Assembly: GCF_018131075.1 (NCBI RefSeq)
Contig: NZ_JAFCLS010000021.1
Coordinates: forward strand, 1-64,000
DNA: 64,000 bases
Source: Bradyrhizobium sp. JYMT SZCCT0428
GTDB lineage: Bacteria; Pseudomonadota; Alphaproteobacteria; Rhizobiales; Xanthobacteraceae
Direction: 5' to 3'
Shown: positions 32,278-40,575 of the stretch, piece by piece
How positions within the stretch are numbered: position 1 is the first letter of the stretch
Layout of the letters: every line of letters starts with the position of its first letter
The notes under the pieces: model-generated
What the model saw: the letters and a program-made list of their open reading frames with translations, nothing else
Told to the model about the DNA's origin: nothing
Databases searched by the model: none
Program-made: the position numbers and the translations under genes

Positions 32278-33078
32278 TCACTCGGACAGCGTGAAGGCCT
32301 CGGCTTCCAGTTCCATAAACACGCGGCCGACGCGGCCAACGGCACGGTAGAATTTGGCGGTCCCGGACATCTCCAGATCGGCGAACATCCGTGCCGCCCA
32401 CGGCTTGAGATGCCGGTCGAAGAAGCGCGCCTGTTCGGCGAATGGAGCCTCAAAGTCGCCGCGCGCCAGTCCCGCCATCACCTCAAGAAGAATCGCGATG
32501 TGATCTTCCGGCTCGCGCGAGGGGCCGGCACGCTCGATGCCGAGCAGGTCCAGATCTTCGCGCACACGCGCCAGCGGGCGCTCGTGCAGGAAGCCGGTCA
32601 GGTAATAGGAGGCATAGGGCAGCAGCTCGCCGCGCCCGAGCCCGATGAACAGGTCGAAGAATTCCTTGCTGGCGGCGCGGTCGTCCACAGCCGACGCGGC
32701 CACGGCGAGTTCGACATGCGCCATGCCGAGATCGGAGGCGTCGCCCTTCAATAGCGCGACCCGCGCCAGCGTGCCCGCGTCCGGCGCCTTGCCGAGCAGC
32801 AGCGACAGCAAGCCGTATTCCGCGGCGCGCAGCTGATCGATCTCGTCGATTTCCGGTTTCGCTGACAAGTTGGATGACACCTGAGCCTCGGATGATCCAT
32901 AGAGATCGGGGCGAAGCACGGAACGCTCGACGCGCGTCAAGGCCGCGACCGCGAGAACCCGCTCGGCGGGAATCCGCGACCATGATGAAACCGAAGGCTG
33001 CGCAATGCCGATCGCTCGCGCTAACGACGCGACGCCACCCGCTGCCCTGATTGCCTGTTCCAGTCCGGCGTCACGCAT
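32278..33078 (-). CDS. TorD-family chaperone with N-terminal helix-turn-helix
   Basis: A 266-residue two-domain protein. Residues 1-60 look like a YdaS/Cro-type DNA-binding domain: AIRAAGGVASLARAIGIAQPSVSSW, then IPAERVLAVAALTRVERSVLRPDLYG. From about residue 78 a TorD/DmsD-type all-helical chaperone follows (RAAEYGLLSLLLGKAPD, YASYYLTGFLHERPLARVREDLDLLGIE, EPEDHIAILLEVMAGL, FFDRHLKPWAARMFADLE). TorD chaperones hold the Tat signal of Mo enzymes during cofactor loading. The added HTH is unusual and suggests the protein also senses free apo-enzyme and controls transcription. A large inverted repeat (33151-33190) lies 72 bp upstream. It precedes the Tat-signal gene by 41 bp. Confidence 0.88.
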   Translation of the reverse strand: MRDAGLEQAIRAAGGVASLARAIGIAQPSVSSWSRIPAERVLAVAALTRVERSVLRPDLYGSSEAQVSSNLSAKPEIDEIDQLRAAEYGLLSLLLGKAPDAGTLARVALLKGDASDLGMAHVELAVAASAVDDRAASKEFFDLFIGLGRGELLPYASYYLTGFLHERPLARVREDLDLLGIERAGPSREPEDHIAILLEVMAGLARGDFEAPFAEQARFFDRHLKPWAARMFADLEMSGTAKFYRAVGRVGRVFMELEAEAFTLSE

Positions 33079-33150
33079 GGTGAACCCGACATCTCCCCAG
33101 CCTCGCGCCCAGTGTCCCGTATCCTGTGTCCGATGCCTCTTAATCGGGCA

Positions 33151-33190
33151 TACAAATTAGAACTGGAATTATTCCAGTCCTAAATTTGTA
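33151..33190. promoter_or_regulatory. 40-bp composite inverted repeat upstream of HTH-TorD gene
   Basis: Inner perfect dyad ACTGGAAT-t-ATTCCAGT (33162-33178) is nested in outer perfect 8-bp arms TACAAATT (33151-33158) and AATTTGTA (33183-33190). It is AT-rich in a GC-rich region and begins 72 bp upstream of the HTH-TorD start codon. It reads as an operator and promoter region for the torD-fdhABC transcript; a dimeric HTH protein, perhaps the HTH-TorD itself, is the natural binder. Confidence 0.6.
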
Positions 33191-33191
33191 T

Positions 33192-33208
33192 CATAGGCTT
33201 TGCCTATG
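33192..33208 (-). terminator. hairpin behind DUF3306 gene
   Basis: CATAGGC, three bases, GCCTATG: a perfect 7-bp stem beginning 17 bp after the DUF3306 stop codon on the minus strand. It is followed by an AT-rich stretch. It could end the upstream accessory transcript before the torD promoter. It is one base from the 40-bp repeat, so a regulatory role is also possible. Confidence 0.45.
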
Positions 33209-33224
33209 TCTCGAAAACTTTTGT

Positions 33225-33932
33225 CTAAACAACAGGTTTTGCCGAGCCATGGCGTCGCACCGGCTGTTGCGGTGCAGCAGAATCGGAAGCCACGGAGATC
33301 GCTTCCTGCACTGGTCCGAGGCTGGCTCCCGCGTCGTCCCTCACAGGATTCGGCTCTACTGGCTCCGGCTGACCGCTCAATCGCAGCGGCTGATCCGGCA
33401 GATCCGGCTTTGGCTGGCCGGAAGATTCAGTGTCCATGGCAATCTCCGCCGGGACCTCGGCGGCAACCGGCGGCTCGGCCGGGGCTTCGCCGGTGCCCAT
33501 GATCTGGGTGACCATCCGGGCGATATCGATGCCCGCGCCGAGTTCGCTGTTGCCCGGCACGCCGCCCGGCGTGTTCCAGTCATACGCGTATTCCAGTGCG
33601 GGATTGACGTAGTTGCGGATCGCGGGATCCAGCGCCCAGGATTTTCTCAAAGCCGCATTGCGCAGATGCTCAGGAACGCCCTTGCGCAGAAAGCCGGTGA
33701 TATCCGTCTCCGCCGTCAATTCTTCGAGCGACGGCAGGCTGGAGAGATCGAACTCCGGCGCAGCCTCCTTTTCAGCCTCAGCCTCGGCCTCAGTCGCCGG
33801 AGCAGCAGCGATTTCGGCATCGGCAACGGGCGCTTCGCGCTCGGGCTGCTTTATCTCTTCCTTGGCCTCCTGCTTGCGCTGCGACCATCGCGCCAAAAAG
33901 CCCTTGTCGTCGCCCTGGTCCGGAGCACTCAT
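33225..33932 (-). CDS. DUF3306 protein
   Basis: A 235-residue cytoplasmic protein. The N-terminal motif FLARWSQRKQEAK near residue 12 and the core LSSLPSLEELTAETDITGFLRKGVPEHLRNAALRKSWALDPAIRNYVNPALEYAYDWN near residues 60-125 are typical of DUF3306. The rest is low-complexity Ala/Glu- and Pro-rich. Its ATG overlaps the DUF3305 stop (ATGA), so the pair is translationally coupled. DUF3305 and DUF3306 accompany FDH genes in many proteobacteria, and I know of no settled biochemical role. The C-terminal Pro/Gln-rich tail is probably disordered. Confidence 0.85.
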   Translation of the reverse strand: MSAPDQGDDKGFLARWSQRKQEAKEEIKQPEREAPVADAEIAAAPATEAEAEAEKEAAPEFDLSSLPSLEELTAETDITGFLRKGVPEHLRNAALRKSWALDPAIRNYVNPALEYAYDWNTPGGVPGNSELGAGIDIARMVTQIMGTGEAPAEPPVAAEVPAEIAMDTESSGQPKPDLPDQPLRLSGQPEPVEPNPVRDDAGASLGPVQEAISVASDSAAPQQPVRRHGSAKPVV

Positions 33933-34447
33933 GCGCGCCCTGTCCCTTCGTTCGGGCCGCGATCCTTCGGTCCACGCGGGCGGTCGCCGCCGGCACGATC
34001 GCGCTTGCGTTTGTGGAACACCCGCTCGACATGAAACTCGTCGACAAAGGCGGCGATCCAGGCCGCGATCTCCGGAGACATCGGAACCGTGCCGATGACG
34101 TCGCAACCGCTTTCGAAGATCGCCTCCCCTTCGGTCGGATCGGCCGTGATTTTTGTCAACTCCAGTTCGGATCCGCCGGCCTGTCGCCGCAGCGCGACCC
34201 AGATGCGCGGTTCGCCGTCGGCGAGATTGTCGCGGTAATTGGCGGTGTCGGAACTGAACAGGTCGATGCTGGCGGCGCCCGCGTAATACATCGTCGCATC
34301 CGGTTCAGTGGACAGCACGGTCCATGGCGCGGTTGCCGGCACCTCGTCGAGCACCATCGCCGGCGACCACATATGATCGATCCATGGATTATCGACGGCG
34401 CGGCGCCGCACCACCACACCCACTTCGCGGGATGCGGTCATCGCCAT
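33929..34447 (-). CDS. DUF3305 protein
   Basis: A 172-residue cytoplasmic protein of the DUF3305 type: SREVGVVVRRRAVDNPWIDHMWSP, YYAGAASIDLFSSDTANYRDNL, PRIWVALR, MSPEIAAWIAAFVDEFHVERVFHKRKRDR. ATG 34447 has GGAGG 8 bases upstream. The C-terminal 30 residues are Lys/Arg-rich. It lies 25 bp behind the DUF6352-like gene and is coupled to DUF3306. A role in maturation of formate dehydrogenase is inferred only from constant gene neighbourhood. Confidence 0.85.
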   Translation of the reverse strand: MAMTASREVGVVVRRRAVDNPWIDHMWSPAMVLDEVPATAPWTVLSTEPDATMYYAGAASIDLFSSDTANYRDNLADGEPRIWVALRRQAGGSELELTKITADPTEGEAIFESGCDVIGTVPMSPEIAAWIAAFVDEFHVERVFHKRKRDRAGGDRPRGPKDRGPNEGTGRA

Positions 34448-34472
34448 GCGCAATCCTCCGTGCACCGGCCGG

Positions 34473-35495
34473 TCATGCCACATTCGCCTTTGGCGCGAGC
34501 GGCAGCCCGGCGACCAGATTTTGCGGCTTCAGGCGCACGACCTTATCCGCGCCCATTGCCAGAATGAGGTAAACCGGCTTGCTGCCGACGCGTTCATCCA
34601 CCAGCCGCGTATCCGCGATGGTCAGGCGCATCAGCGCGACAATGCGCTCGGCGGCGTTGGCGTCCACCGACGTGCCGTTCCACAGCGCATTGCCGATTTT
34701 AGTGCCCTCGCTGTCGAGACCGACAAACCAGCGCCAGTCACGGTCTTCGATCGAAGGAACCGTCTCGACGCTGACGGTTACATCGAGCAGATGGGCGATC
34801 CATCGTTCGATCACCCGGCAAAGCCCGGCACGCGCCTTCGCATTGCCGCCGATGTTCATGACCATCGCATGCGCATCCGAACGCGACCAATAGGTCCAGG
34901 CGTTCTCGTCGTCCATCACATCCATCTCGCCGAACGCCTTTGGCGGCGCCAGCATCGCTGTCAGCGGCGACGCATGCAGGTCATGTTCGGCCTGTTGCTG
35001 CGCCTCGACGATTTCGGCGTCCGCAAGCAACAGCGTGCCCTCATGAAACGCCGCCTGCTGGCTGCGATAGAACAGTTCGGCCGCACGCAGCATGTAGGGA
35101 TCGTCGCAGCCCTCGAGCGCGTTGCGCAGGATCAGATGGCAGAGCTGCGAGACGAAGATCGGCGGCAGGTCGCCGGCGCCATTGCGGGCGATATTCACAT
35201 AGACCGCCTCGAGTGACGGAGCCGCGACCAGCCGATCGCGAAAATTCATCATAAAGGTCCAGTTCTCGCGCGCATCGGGATCGGCGAGCGCCGCGATATC
35301 GGCTTTCGAAACCGAACGGAGCGGATCGGCCAACAGGCCCGCGTGCAGGTTCCGCTCGGCTTCGCAGGCGTCCTCCGGCGGCATCAATTCGGGCCGCGCC
35401 AGATAGGCCATGATCAGTTCGGGCGTCGCAATCAGCCCGCCGTGATCGGCGCGCCGCGTCAGATGATGGCCGGAGGCGACCCAGAATTCTCTCAT
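34473..35495 (-). CDS. DUF6352-like protein of the formate dehydrogenase accessory operon
   Basis: A 340-residue cytoplasmic protein starting MREFWVASGHHLTRR with further blocks LIMAYLARPELMPPEDAC, FRDRLVAAPSLEAVYVNIARNGAGDLPPIFVSQLCHLILRNALEGCDDPYMLRAAELFYRSQ and WRWFVGLDSEGTKIGNALWNG. No signal, membrane segment or known catalytic motif is seen. I recall such proteins as DUF6352 beside DUF3305/DUF3306. Start overlaps the DUF6505-like stop by four bases, showing translational coupling. Function is unknown. Confidence 0.75.
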   Translation of the reverse strand: MREFWVASGHHLTRRADHGGLIATPELIMAYLARPELMPPEDACEAERNLHAGLLADPLRSVSKADIAALADPDARENWTFMMNFRDRLVAAPSLEAVYVNIARNGAGDLPPIFVSQLCHLILRNALEGCDDPYMLRAAELFYRSQQAAFHEGTLLLADAEIVEAQQQAEHDLHASPLTAMLAPPKAFGEMDVMDDENAWTYWSRSDAHAMVMNIGGNAKARAGLCRVIERWIAHLLDVTVSVETVPSIEDRDWRWFVGLDSEGTKIGNALWNGTSVDANAAERIVALMRLTIADTRLVDERVGSKPVYLILAMGADKVVRLKPQNLVAGLPLAPKANVA

Positions 35496-36067
35496 TTGCG
35501 ATTTCCGGTTTTCTGTTCAGTTCCCATCAATCCCAGCAGGTCGACCTCCTCGGCAGGTTCATCGTCGCCTTCGATCTCATGAAAGGTAAAAGCGCTGGCA
35601 TGGGCGTGCAACCGGTCGGCATCGCCTGCGGCTTCGCGCGGCTTGAGGGTGCGAAAGCGCTCGCGGATTTCTCCGTCCTCGATGCTGCGTTGCACGGCGA
35701 GCAAGGTCTGCGCCGGGTGATCGCACAGCGAAGCCGCAAACGCGACCTCTTCTTCGGCGGCGCCGCGCGCGGCTTTCAGATCCGGCGCGCCGAACTTCTC
35801 CAGCAATTGCGCAGCAAGCCGATCGACTGCGGCTTGCCGCTCCGCTTCCGTCGCCTCGGTCACGATTGCCAGCGTCGACCATCCCAGACTTTCGATCCCG
35901 AGAAATCCGGAACGCAGCGCCACGCGCTGCTTCTGCGCCAGATCAGCCGAATCCTGGTTCCAGAACACGAACGCGCCGGAAACCGCCCATTCCCCGGGTT
36001 CCGCGGCACGCTCGAAAACAAACGTGTCCGATGGGTCGAGCCTGATGGTTCGCGGCAGCTTCAGCAT
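35492..36067 (-). CDS. DUF6505-like protein of the formate dehydrogenase accessory operon
   Basis: A 191-residue protein: LPRTIRLDPSDTFVFERAAEPGEWAVSGAFVFW, then FLGIESLGWSTLAIV and an acidic C-terminus (EIEGDDEPAEEVDLLGLMG). It has no signal or membrane segment. I recall the N-terminal pattern as DUF6505, though confidence in the name is moderate. ATG 36067 is used; the longer frame to 36271 is shadow of the upstream gene. It follows the lipoate-ligase-like gene by 7 bp and is coupled to the DUF6352-like gene. Confidence 0.72.
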   Translation of the reverse strand: MLKLPRTIRLDPSDTFVFERAAEPGEWAVSGAFVFWNQDSADLAQKQRVALRSGFLGIESLGWSTLAIVTEATEAERQAAVDRLAAQLLEKFGAPDLKAARGAAEEEVAFAASLCDHPAQTLLAVQRSIEDGEIRERFRTLKPREAAGDADRLHAHASAFTFHEIEGDDEPAEEVDLLGLMGTEQKTGNRK

Positions 36068-36074
36068 GTCAGCC

Positions 36075-36842
36075 TCATCCGAACTTCGGACCGCGCAATT
36101 GCGGATCATACCAGTCCGCTTTCGCCAGCGCATCCACGAGGCTGGATCGATCGGGCGGCCCGCTGCCGGCGGGCAGCTTGACCAGCAGATCGCCATTGAC
36201 GTCGATGGCCCTGATCTCGCCTGCCTTGCGCCCCGGAAGCCGCTCCAGATAATCCCGGGCGATGGCCTCAAAACCGCGCTCGTTCCAGCGATCGAACGCG
36301 GTCATCAGATGGCGGGCGAAGCTGCCGATGATCGCGTCGGCATCGACCATCTCAAAGCCTGCGCCCAGCATCGAAACGCCGGCCGCGGCCTGCACCTCGT
36401 CGAGATGCACCATGTCGGCGGCACGCAGGATCACGCCGAAAACCAGCCAGTTCGGCACGTCGGTCTCCGCGCAATCGACGGGCCAGCCGAGCCGCGCGCC
36501 GCCCAGCAATCCCGCGTCGAACCTGATCGCATCAGGCCAGTCGAAACTGACGTCCCGTTCGGGCGGGCAATGCGCCGCGATCGCGTCCGCCAGCGCGTTC
36601 ATGCCGGCGAACAACGCCCGGCGCGCCGAGTTCAAGGGCTCGTCGGGTTCGAGCACCACGGCGAATTCGACCAGGTCGTAGCGCCGCACCCAGACCAGCG
36701 TTCCGGCGCCCGCTTCGGCCGCGATTTCGCATCCATGGGCAAACGCATCGCCGAGTTCGCGTAACGCGACCAAAGTATAACCGGGGGGCAGATCGGGCGC
36801 CTGATCCGCTTCCCCGCGACGCGATATCATCGAAAAGCTCAT
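36075..36842 (-). CDS. biotin/lipoate-protein ligase-like protein (DUF4444 type)
   Basis: A 255-residue cytoplasmic protein with the biotin/lipoate ligase fold: PPGYTLVALRELGDAFAHGCEIAAEAGAGTLVWVRRYDLVEFAVVLEP near residues 18-65, then FDWPDAIRFDAGLLGGARLGWP near 100 and a C-terminal domain with RKAGEIRAIDVNGDLLVKLP. In true biotin ligases the motif GRGRxGR and the reactive lysine KWPND are clear. Here the equivalent reads FDWPDAIRFD, so the catalytic lysine position appears to be lost. It may therefore bind rather than activate a cofactor. It heads the accessory operon; start may be ATG 36842 or 36830. Confidence 0.75.
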   Translation of the reverse strand: MSFSMISRRGEADQAPDLPPGYTLVALRELGDAFAHGCEIAAEAGAGTLVWVRRYDLVEFAVVLEPDEPLNSARRALFAGMNALADAIAAHCPPERDVSFDWPDAIRFDAGLLGGARLGWPVDCAETDVPNWLVFGVILRAADMVHLDEVQAAAGVSMLGAGFEMVDADAIIGSFARHLMTAFDRWNERGFEAIARDYLERLPGRKAGEIRAIDVNGDLLVKLPAGSGPPDRSSLVDALAKADWYDPQLRGPKFG

Positions 36843-36965
36843 CCTGCGTTGCTTTGCTAAATTGCTTTGCAATCCGCCGGTGTATGCTATCCCCGTCGGG
36901 CTCGCAACGCGAGCGGAACCAGAAAACGAACCGTGCGATGTGCGCGCCGGTTCAGGAAGTTAACG

Positions 36966-38999
36966 ATGGCTACGGCGTCTCATCTTCTGATTTGCAGTTG
37001 CGAGAAGACCATGCCGCTCGACGTGCCGGCAATCAACCGTGGCTGCGCCGGGAAGATTACGCAAGCCAACCAGCTCTGCGGCCTCGAACTCGACCGCTTC
37101 AAGCAAGCGCTTGCCGACGGTGCGCCGATCACGGTGGCCTGCACGCAGGAAGCGCCGCTGTTCCGCGAAGTTGCCGAGGATTTCCCGCAAGCCCAACTCA
37201 CCTTTGCAAACATCCGCGAAGCCGGTGGCTGGTCGAACGATGCGGCGGCGGCCGGTCCGAAAGCCGCGGCGCTGATCGCGGCCGCGCAGGAAGACATGCC
37301 GCCCATCTCAATGGTGACGCTGGAAAGCAACGGCGTCGCGCTGATCTATGGAAGCGACGAACTCGCCATCGACGCCGCGCAGCGCCTCGCCGACCGTCTC
37401 GACATCACCGTGCTGCTGAGCAAACCCGGCGACGTCATGCCGCGCCGGAGCAATGAGTTTCCGGTGCTCAGGGGCACCATCCGCAACGCCCGCGGTCATC
37501 TCGGCGCGTTTGAGCTTGCGGTCGACGACTACGCGCTGCCGCTGCCATCTTCGCGCGCCAAGCTCGTGTTCGGCCCCGCACGCAACGGCGCGACGTCGAC
37601 CTGCGATTTGATCCTCGATCTCAGCGGCGGTACGCCGCTGTTTCCCGCGCACGAACTGCGTCCGGGATATCTGCGCGCCGATCCGCGCGACCGCGCCGCC
37701 GTCGAGCGCGCGATTGCGGATGCGGGCAATCTGGTCGGCACCTTCGACAAGCCGCGCTTCATTCAGTTCGAGGAAGCGCTCTGCGCCCATTCGCGCTCGG
37801 GGATTACCGGATGCACGCGCTGCCTCGATCTCTGCCCGACCGGCGCGATTACGCCGAACGGAAAGGCCGTCGCGATCGACGCCAACGTATGCGCCGGCTG
37901 CGGCGCCTGCGCCTCGGTGTGTCCGACCGGTGCTGCTTCATATGCACTGCCCAGTGCAGACGCGCTGATGCGGCGATTGCGCACGCTGCTGCAGACCTAT
38001 CGCAAGGCCGGCGGCGACAACGCGATCGTGCTGTTCCACGACGGCGAGCATGGCGACGCACTTATCGACGCGTTGGCAAGGTTCGGCGCCGGACTGCCGG
38101 CCCATGTGCTGCCGCTGCGCGTCAATGAAGTGACGCAGCTCGGACCGGAGAGTATCGCCGCGGTGTTCGCCTATGGCGGCAACGGTGTCGCGATCCTGAC
38201 GCGCGGCAAACCCAGGCATGATATTGCCGGACTGCGCCGGACGACAGAGACGTCCGACACCGTGGTTGCCGCGCTCGGCTTCGGCGCTGGCTTGGTGCGC
38301 ATCCTCGAGACCGACGATCCGGACCAGTTGCGCGCGATGCTCGATGCGGCGCCAGGCGGCGTCGCGACGCCAAAGCCGGCCGGCTTCGTGCCGCGCGGCG
38401 CCAAACGCAGCGTGCTCGAAACGACGTTTCGCGAACTTCACCTCGCAGCCCCCGCGCCGGTGGATAGCGTCCCGCTTGCGCCGGGCGCGCCGTTCGGCGG
38501 CGTCAATCTCAATGTCGAAGGCTGCACGCTCTGCCACGCCTGCGTCACCGCCTGCCCGACCGGCGCGCTATCGGACAATCCCGATCGTGCCATGCTGCGC
38601 TTCACTGAAAGCCTGTGCGTGCAGTGCGGGCTTTGCGAAGCGACCTGCCCCGAAAAAGTCATCACGCTCGAGCCGCGGCTGGATTTTGCGGCATGGAACG
38701 CGCCGCTGCGCGTCCTCAAGGAGGAAGAACCGTTCAACTGCATCGCCTGCGGCAAACCGTTCGGGACCAAAAGTTCGATAGAACGCGTACTGGCAAAACT
38801 CGGCGAGAAGCACTGGATGTTCCAGGGCGCCAACGCCAAACGGATCGATGTCATCAAAATGTGCGCGGATTGCCGCGTCGAGGCCGTGGTCAATGAGGGT
38901 TTTGACCCGCACGAGGCGCCGCAACGGCCGCCGGTGATGACGACCGAAGATTATTTGCGCGCGCGCGATGGCAAGAAGGGCGATCCCATTGGATCGTAA
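36966..38999 (+). CDS. multi-cluster 4Fe-4S protein (polyferredoxin, HdrA-like N-terminus)
   Basis: A 677-residue cytoplasmic iron-sulfur protein. The N-terminal CSCEKTM and CGLELD segments recall HdrA/TusA-linked Fe-S proteins. Four ferredoxin motifs follow in two pairs: CTRCLDLCPTG with CAGCGACASVCPTG near residues 280-320, and CTLCHACVTACPTG with CVQCGLCEATCPEK near 520-565. A further Cys pair set, CIACGKPFG and CADC, ends the protein. ATG 36966 has AGGAAG upstream; an in-frame GTG/TTG start at 36867 would add 33 residues without a site. It is divergent from the formate dehydrogenase accessory operon and followed 10 bp later by an Mrp ATPase. Confidence 0.85.
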   Translation: MATASHLLICSCEKTMPLDVPAINRGCAGKITQANQLCGLELDRFKQALADGAPITVACTQEAPLFREVAEDFPQAQLTFANIREAGGWSNDAAAAGPKAAALIAAAQEDMPPISMVTLESNGVALIYGSDELAIDAAQRLADRLDITVLLSKPGDVMPRRSNEFPVLRGTIRNARGHLGAFELAVDDYALPLPSSRAKLVFGPARNGATSTCDLILDLSGGTPLFPAHELRPGYLRADPRDRAAVERAIADAGNLVGTFDKPRFIQFEEALCAHSRSGITGCTRCLDLCPTGAITPNGKAVAIDANVCAGCGACASVCPTGAASYALPSADALMRRLRTLLQTYRKAGGDNAIVLFHDGEHGDALIDALARFGAGLPAHVLPLRVNEVTQLGPESIAAVFAYGGNGVAILTRGKPRHDIAGLRRTTETSDTVVAALGFGAGLVRILETDDPDQLRAMLDAAPGGVATPKPAGFVPRGAKRSVLETTFRELHLAAPAPVDSVPLAPGAPFGGVNLNVEGCTLCHACVTACPTGALSDNPDRAMLRFTESLCVQCGLCEATCPEKVITLEPRLDFAAWNAPLRVLKEEEPFNCIACGKPFGTKSSIERVLAKLGEKHWMFQGANAKRIDVIKMCADCRVEAVVNEGFDPHEAPQRPPVMTTEDYLRARDGKKGDPIGS

Positions 39000-39009
39000 G
39001 GAGCCCGCC

Positions 39010-39861
39010 GTGTCCGCCACCCAGCCTGCCCCTGCAGCCCGCGCGATGTCACGCGCGTCAGGCATTCCCGGCGTCAAGCACGTGATCGCGGTCGCGTCCG
39101 GCAAGGGCGGCGTCGGCAAATCCACCACCGCGTGCAATCTCGCGCTCGGCTTCGCCGCCATCGGGCTGAAAGCCGGTATCCTCGACGCCGACATTTACGG
39201 CCCGTCGCAGCCAAAACTGTTCGGGCTGCGCGGCAAGCCACGCCAGGTCGGCCCGCGCATGCTGGAGCCGCTGGAGCGGTTTGGCGTCAAGGTGATGTCG
39301 ATCGGCTTTCTGGTCGAGGAAGACCTCGCGATGATCTGGCGCGGGGCGATGGTGATCTCGGCGATCACGCAATTGCTGCGCGAGGTGGCGTGGGGCGATC
39401 TCGATATTTTGGTGATCGACCTGCCGCCGGGCACCGGCGACGCGCAGCTCACGATGGCGCAGCAGGCGCCGCTGGCCGGAGCGGTGATCGTCTCCACTCC
39501 GCAGGACATCGCGCTGATCGACGCGCGGCGCGGCATCGCGATGTTCGAGAAGGTGAACATCCCGATCCTCGGTCTGATCGAAAACATGTCGGCGTTCTGC
39601 TGCCCGGCCTGCCAGAAGCTCACGCCGATCTTCGGCCATGGCGGCGCACGGCAGGACGCCGAACGGCGCGGGATTCCGTATCTCGGCGAGATACCCCTCG
39701 ATATCAAGATTCGCGAGACGTCTGACGATGGCCGCCCGGTGGTCGCGACCGAACCTGACGGCGTTCATGCGCGCCACTACATCGCGATTGCCCGCGATGT
39801 CTGGGCCACGATCACGTCAGGCGCGGCAAGCCGGCCGCCACCTCGCATTATCATTGAGTAA
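39010..39861 (+). CDS. Mrp/NBP35 family Fe-S carrier ATPase
   Basis: A 283-residue P-loop ATPase of the ParA/Mrp type that delivers Fe-S clusters to apoproteins. Walker A is SGKGGVGKSTTA near residue 36 (deviant P-loop). DADIYGPSQPKLFG, VIDLPPGTGDAQLTMAQ and GLIENMS are family hallmarks. The cluster-binding region reads AFCCPACQK, with three Cys instead of the common CPxC. The GTG at 39010 has AAGGAG upstream. It is 10 bp from the polyferredoxin gene, so it may load that protein or the formate dehydrogenase clusters. Confidence 0.88.
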   Translation: MSATQPAPAARAMSRASGIPGVKHVIAVASGKGGVGKSTTACNLALGFAAIGLKAGILDADIYGPSQPKLFGLRGKPRQVGPRMLEPLERFGVKVMSIGFLVEEDLAMIWRGAMVISAITQLLREVAWGDLDILVIDLPPGTGDAQLTMAQQAPLAGAVIVSTPQDIALIDARRGIAMFEKVNIPILGLIENMSAFCCPACQKLTPIFGHGGARQDAERRGIPYLGEIPLDIKIRETSDDGRPVVATEPDGVHARHYIAIARDVWATITSGAASRPPPRIIIE

Positions 39862-39976
39862 ACGCGTTCATTGCATCGCACCGAAGCTGCGGGATGGCCA
39901 CGCGATTGTGCCGCGCCGATTTTCGAGATACGAGGGAGTCATAATTTTTTCTTCAAAGCATTTAAGGGAGAAAATC

Positions 39977-40480
39977 GTGCGCTTATTGAGACATCTGGGA
40001 TTGATGACCGCGATCATGTTCGCTCTGACAGCCAACGGACCCGCTGCCCATGCCGACAGCTTGAAGGAAGCCACGGCCGCGTTTGCAAAAAAGCAGTATG
40101 CGGCGGCGATCAAGCTGTTCCGGCCGCTCGCGGAAAAAGGCAATGCCGTCGCGCAATACAAGGTCGCGGTGATGCACAGGATGGGCCTCGGCGTTCCCAA
40201 GAGCGAAAAGGAAGCGCGGAAGTGGAGCCGGCTCGCGGCCAAGCAAGGCAACCCCCAGGCCCAGACATTGCTCGGCAGCCTCTACTACAAGGCCAGCGGC
40301 GAGGAATCGCCCGACACCGTTCGCGCCTACATGTGGTATGAAGTGGCGGCGGCGCAGGGCAATGCCGAGGCCAAGAAGGATCTCGCTTTGCTCACCAAGG
40401 AGCTGACCCCGCAACAGGTCACCGAAGCGCGCGAGAAGGCGCAGAAATGCAAATCGTCCGGCTACGAGCAGTGCGATTGA
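39977..40480 (+). CDS. exported Sel1-repeat protein
   Basis: A 167-residue protein. GTG 39977 follows AAGGGAG at good distance and begins a Sec signal (RLLRHLGLMTAIMFALTANGPAAHA). Three Sel1/TPR-like repeats follow: KKQYAAAIKLFRPLAEKGNAVAQYKVAVMHRMGLGVPKS, KEARKWSRLAAKQGNPQAQTLLGSLYYKASG, and RAYMWYEVAAAQGNAEAKKDL. Sel1 repeats bind partner proteins. It has no clear operon partner; partner is unknown. Confidence 0.82.
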   Translation: MRLLRHLGLMTAIMFALTANGPAAHADSLKEATAAFAKKQYAAAIKLFRPLAEKGNAVAQYKVAVMHRMGLGVPKSEKEARKWSRLAAKQGNPQAQTLLGSLYYKASGEESPDTVRAYMWYEVAAAQGNAEAKKDLALLTKELTPQQVTEAREKAQKCKSSGYEQCD

Positions 40481-40575
40481 TCGAACGTAGTTCTCACGAC
40501 AGGTAGGCCGGCATCATCCTTGCGCCGGCTCCTTAGCGAAGGCAGAACGAGCATTCGCACGGCGCGTCGATGCGT

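Noticed and set aside
33186..34034. 282-residue plus-strand frame opposite DUF3306/DUF3305
   Set aside because: It is the complement of two well-supported coupled genes and starts inside the dyad region.
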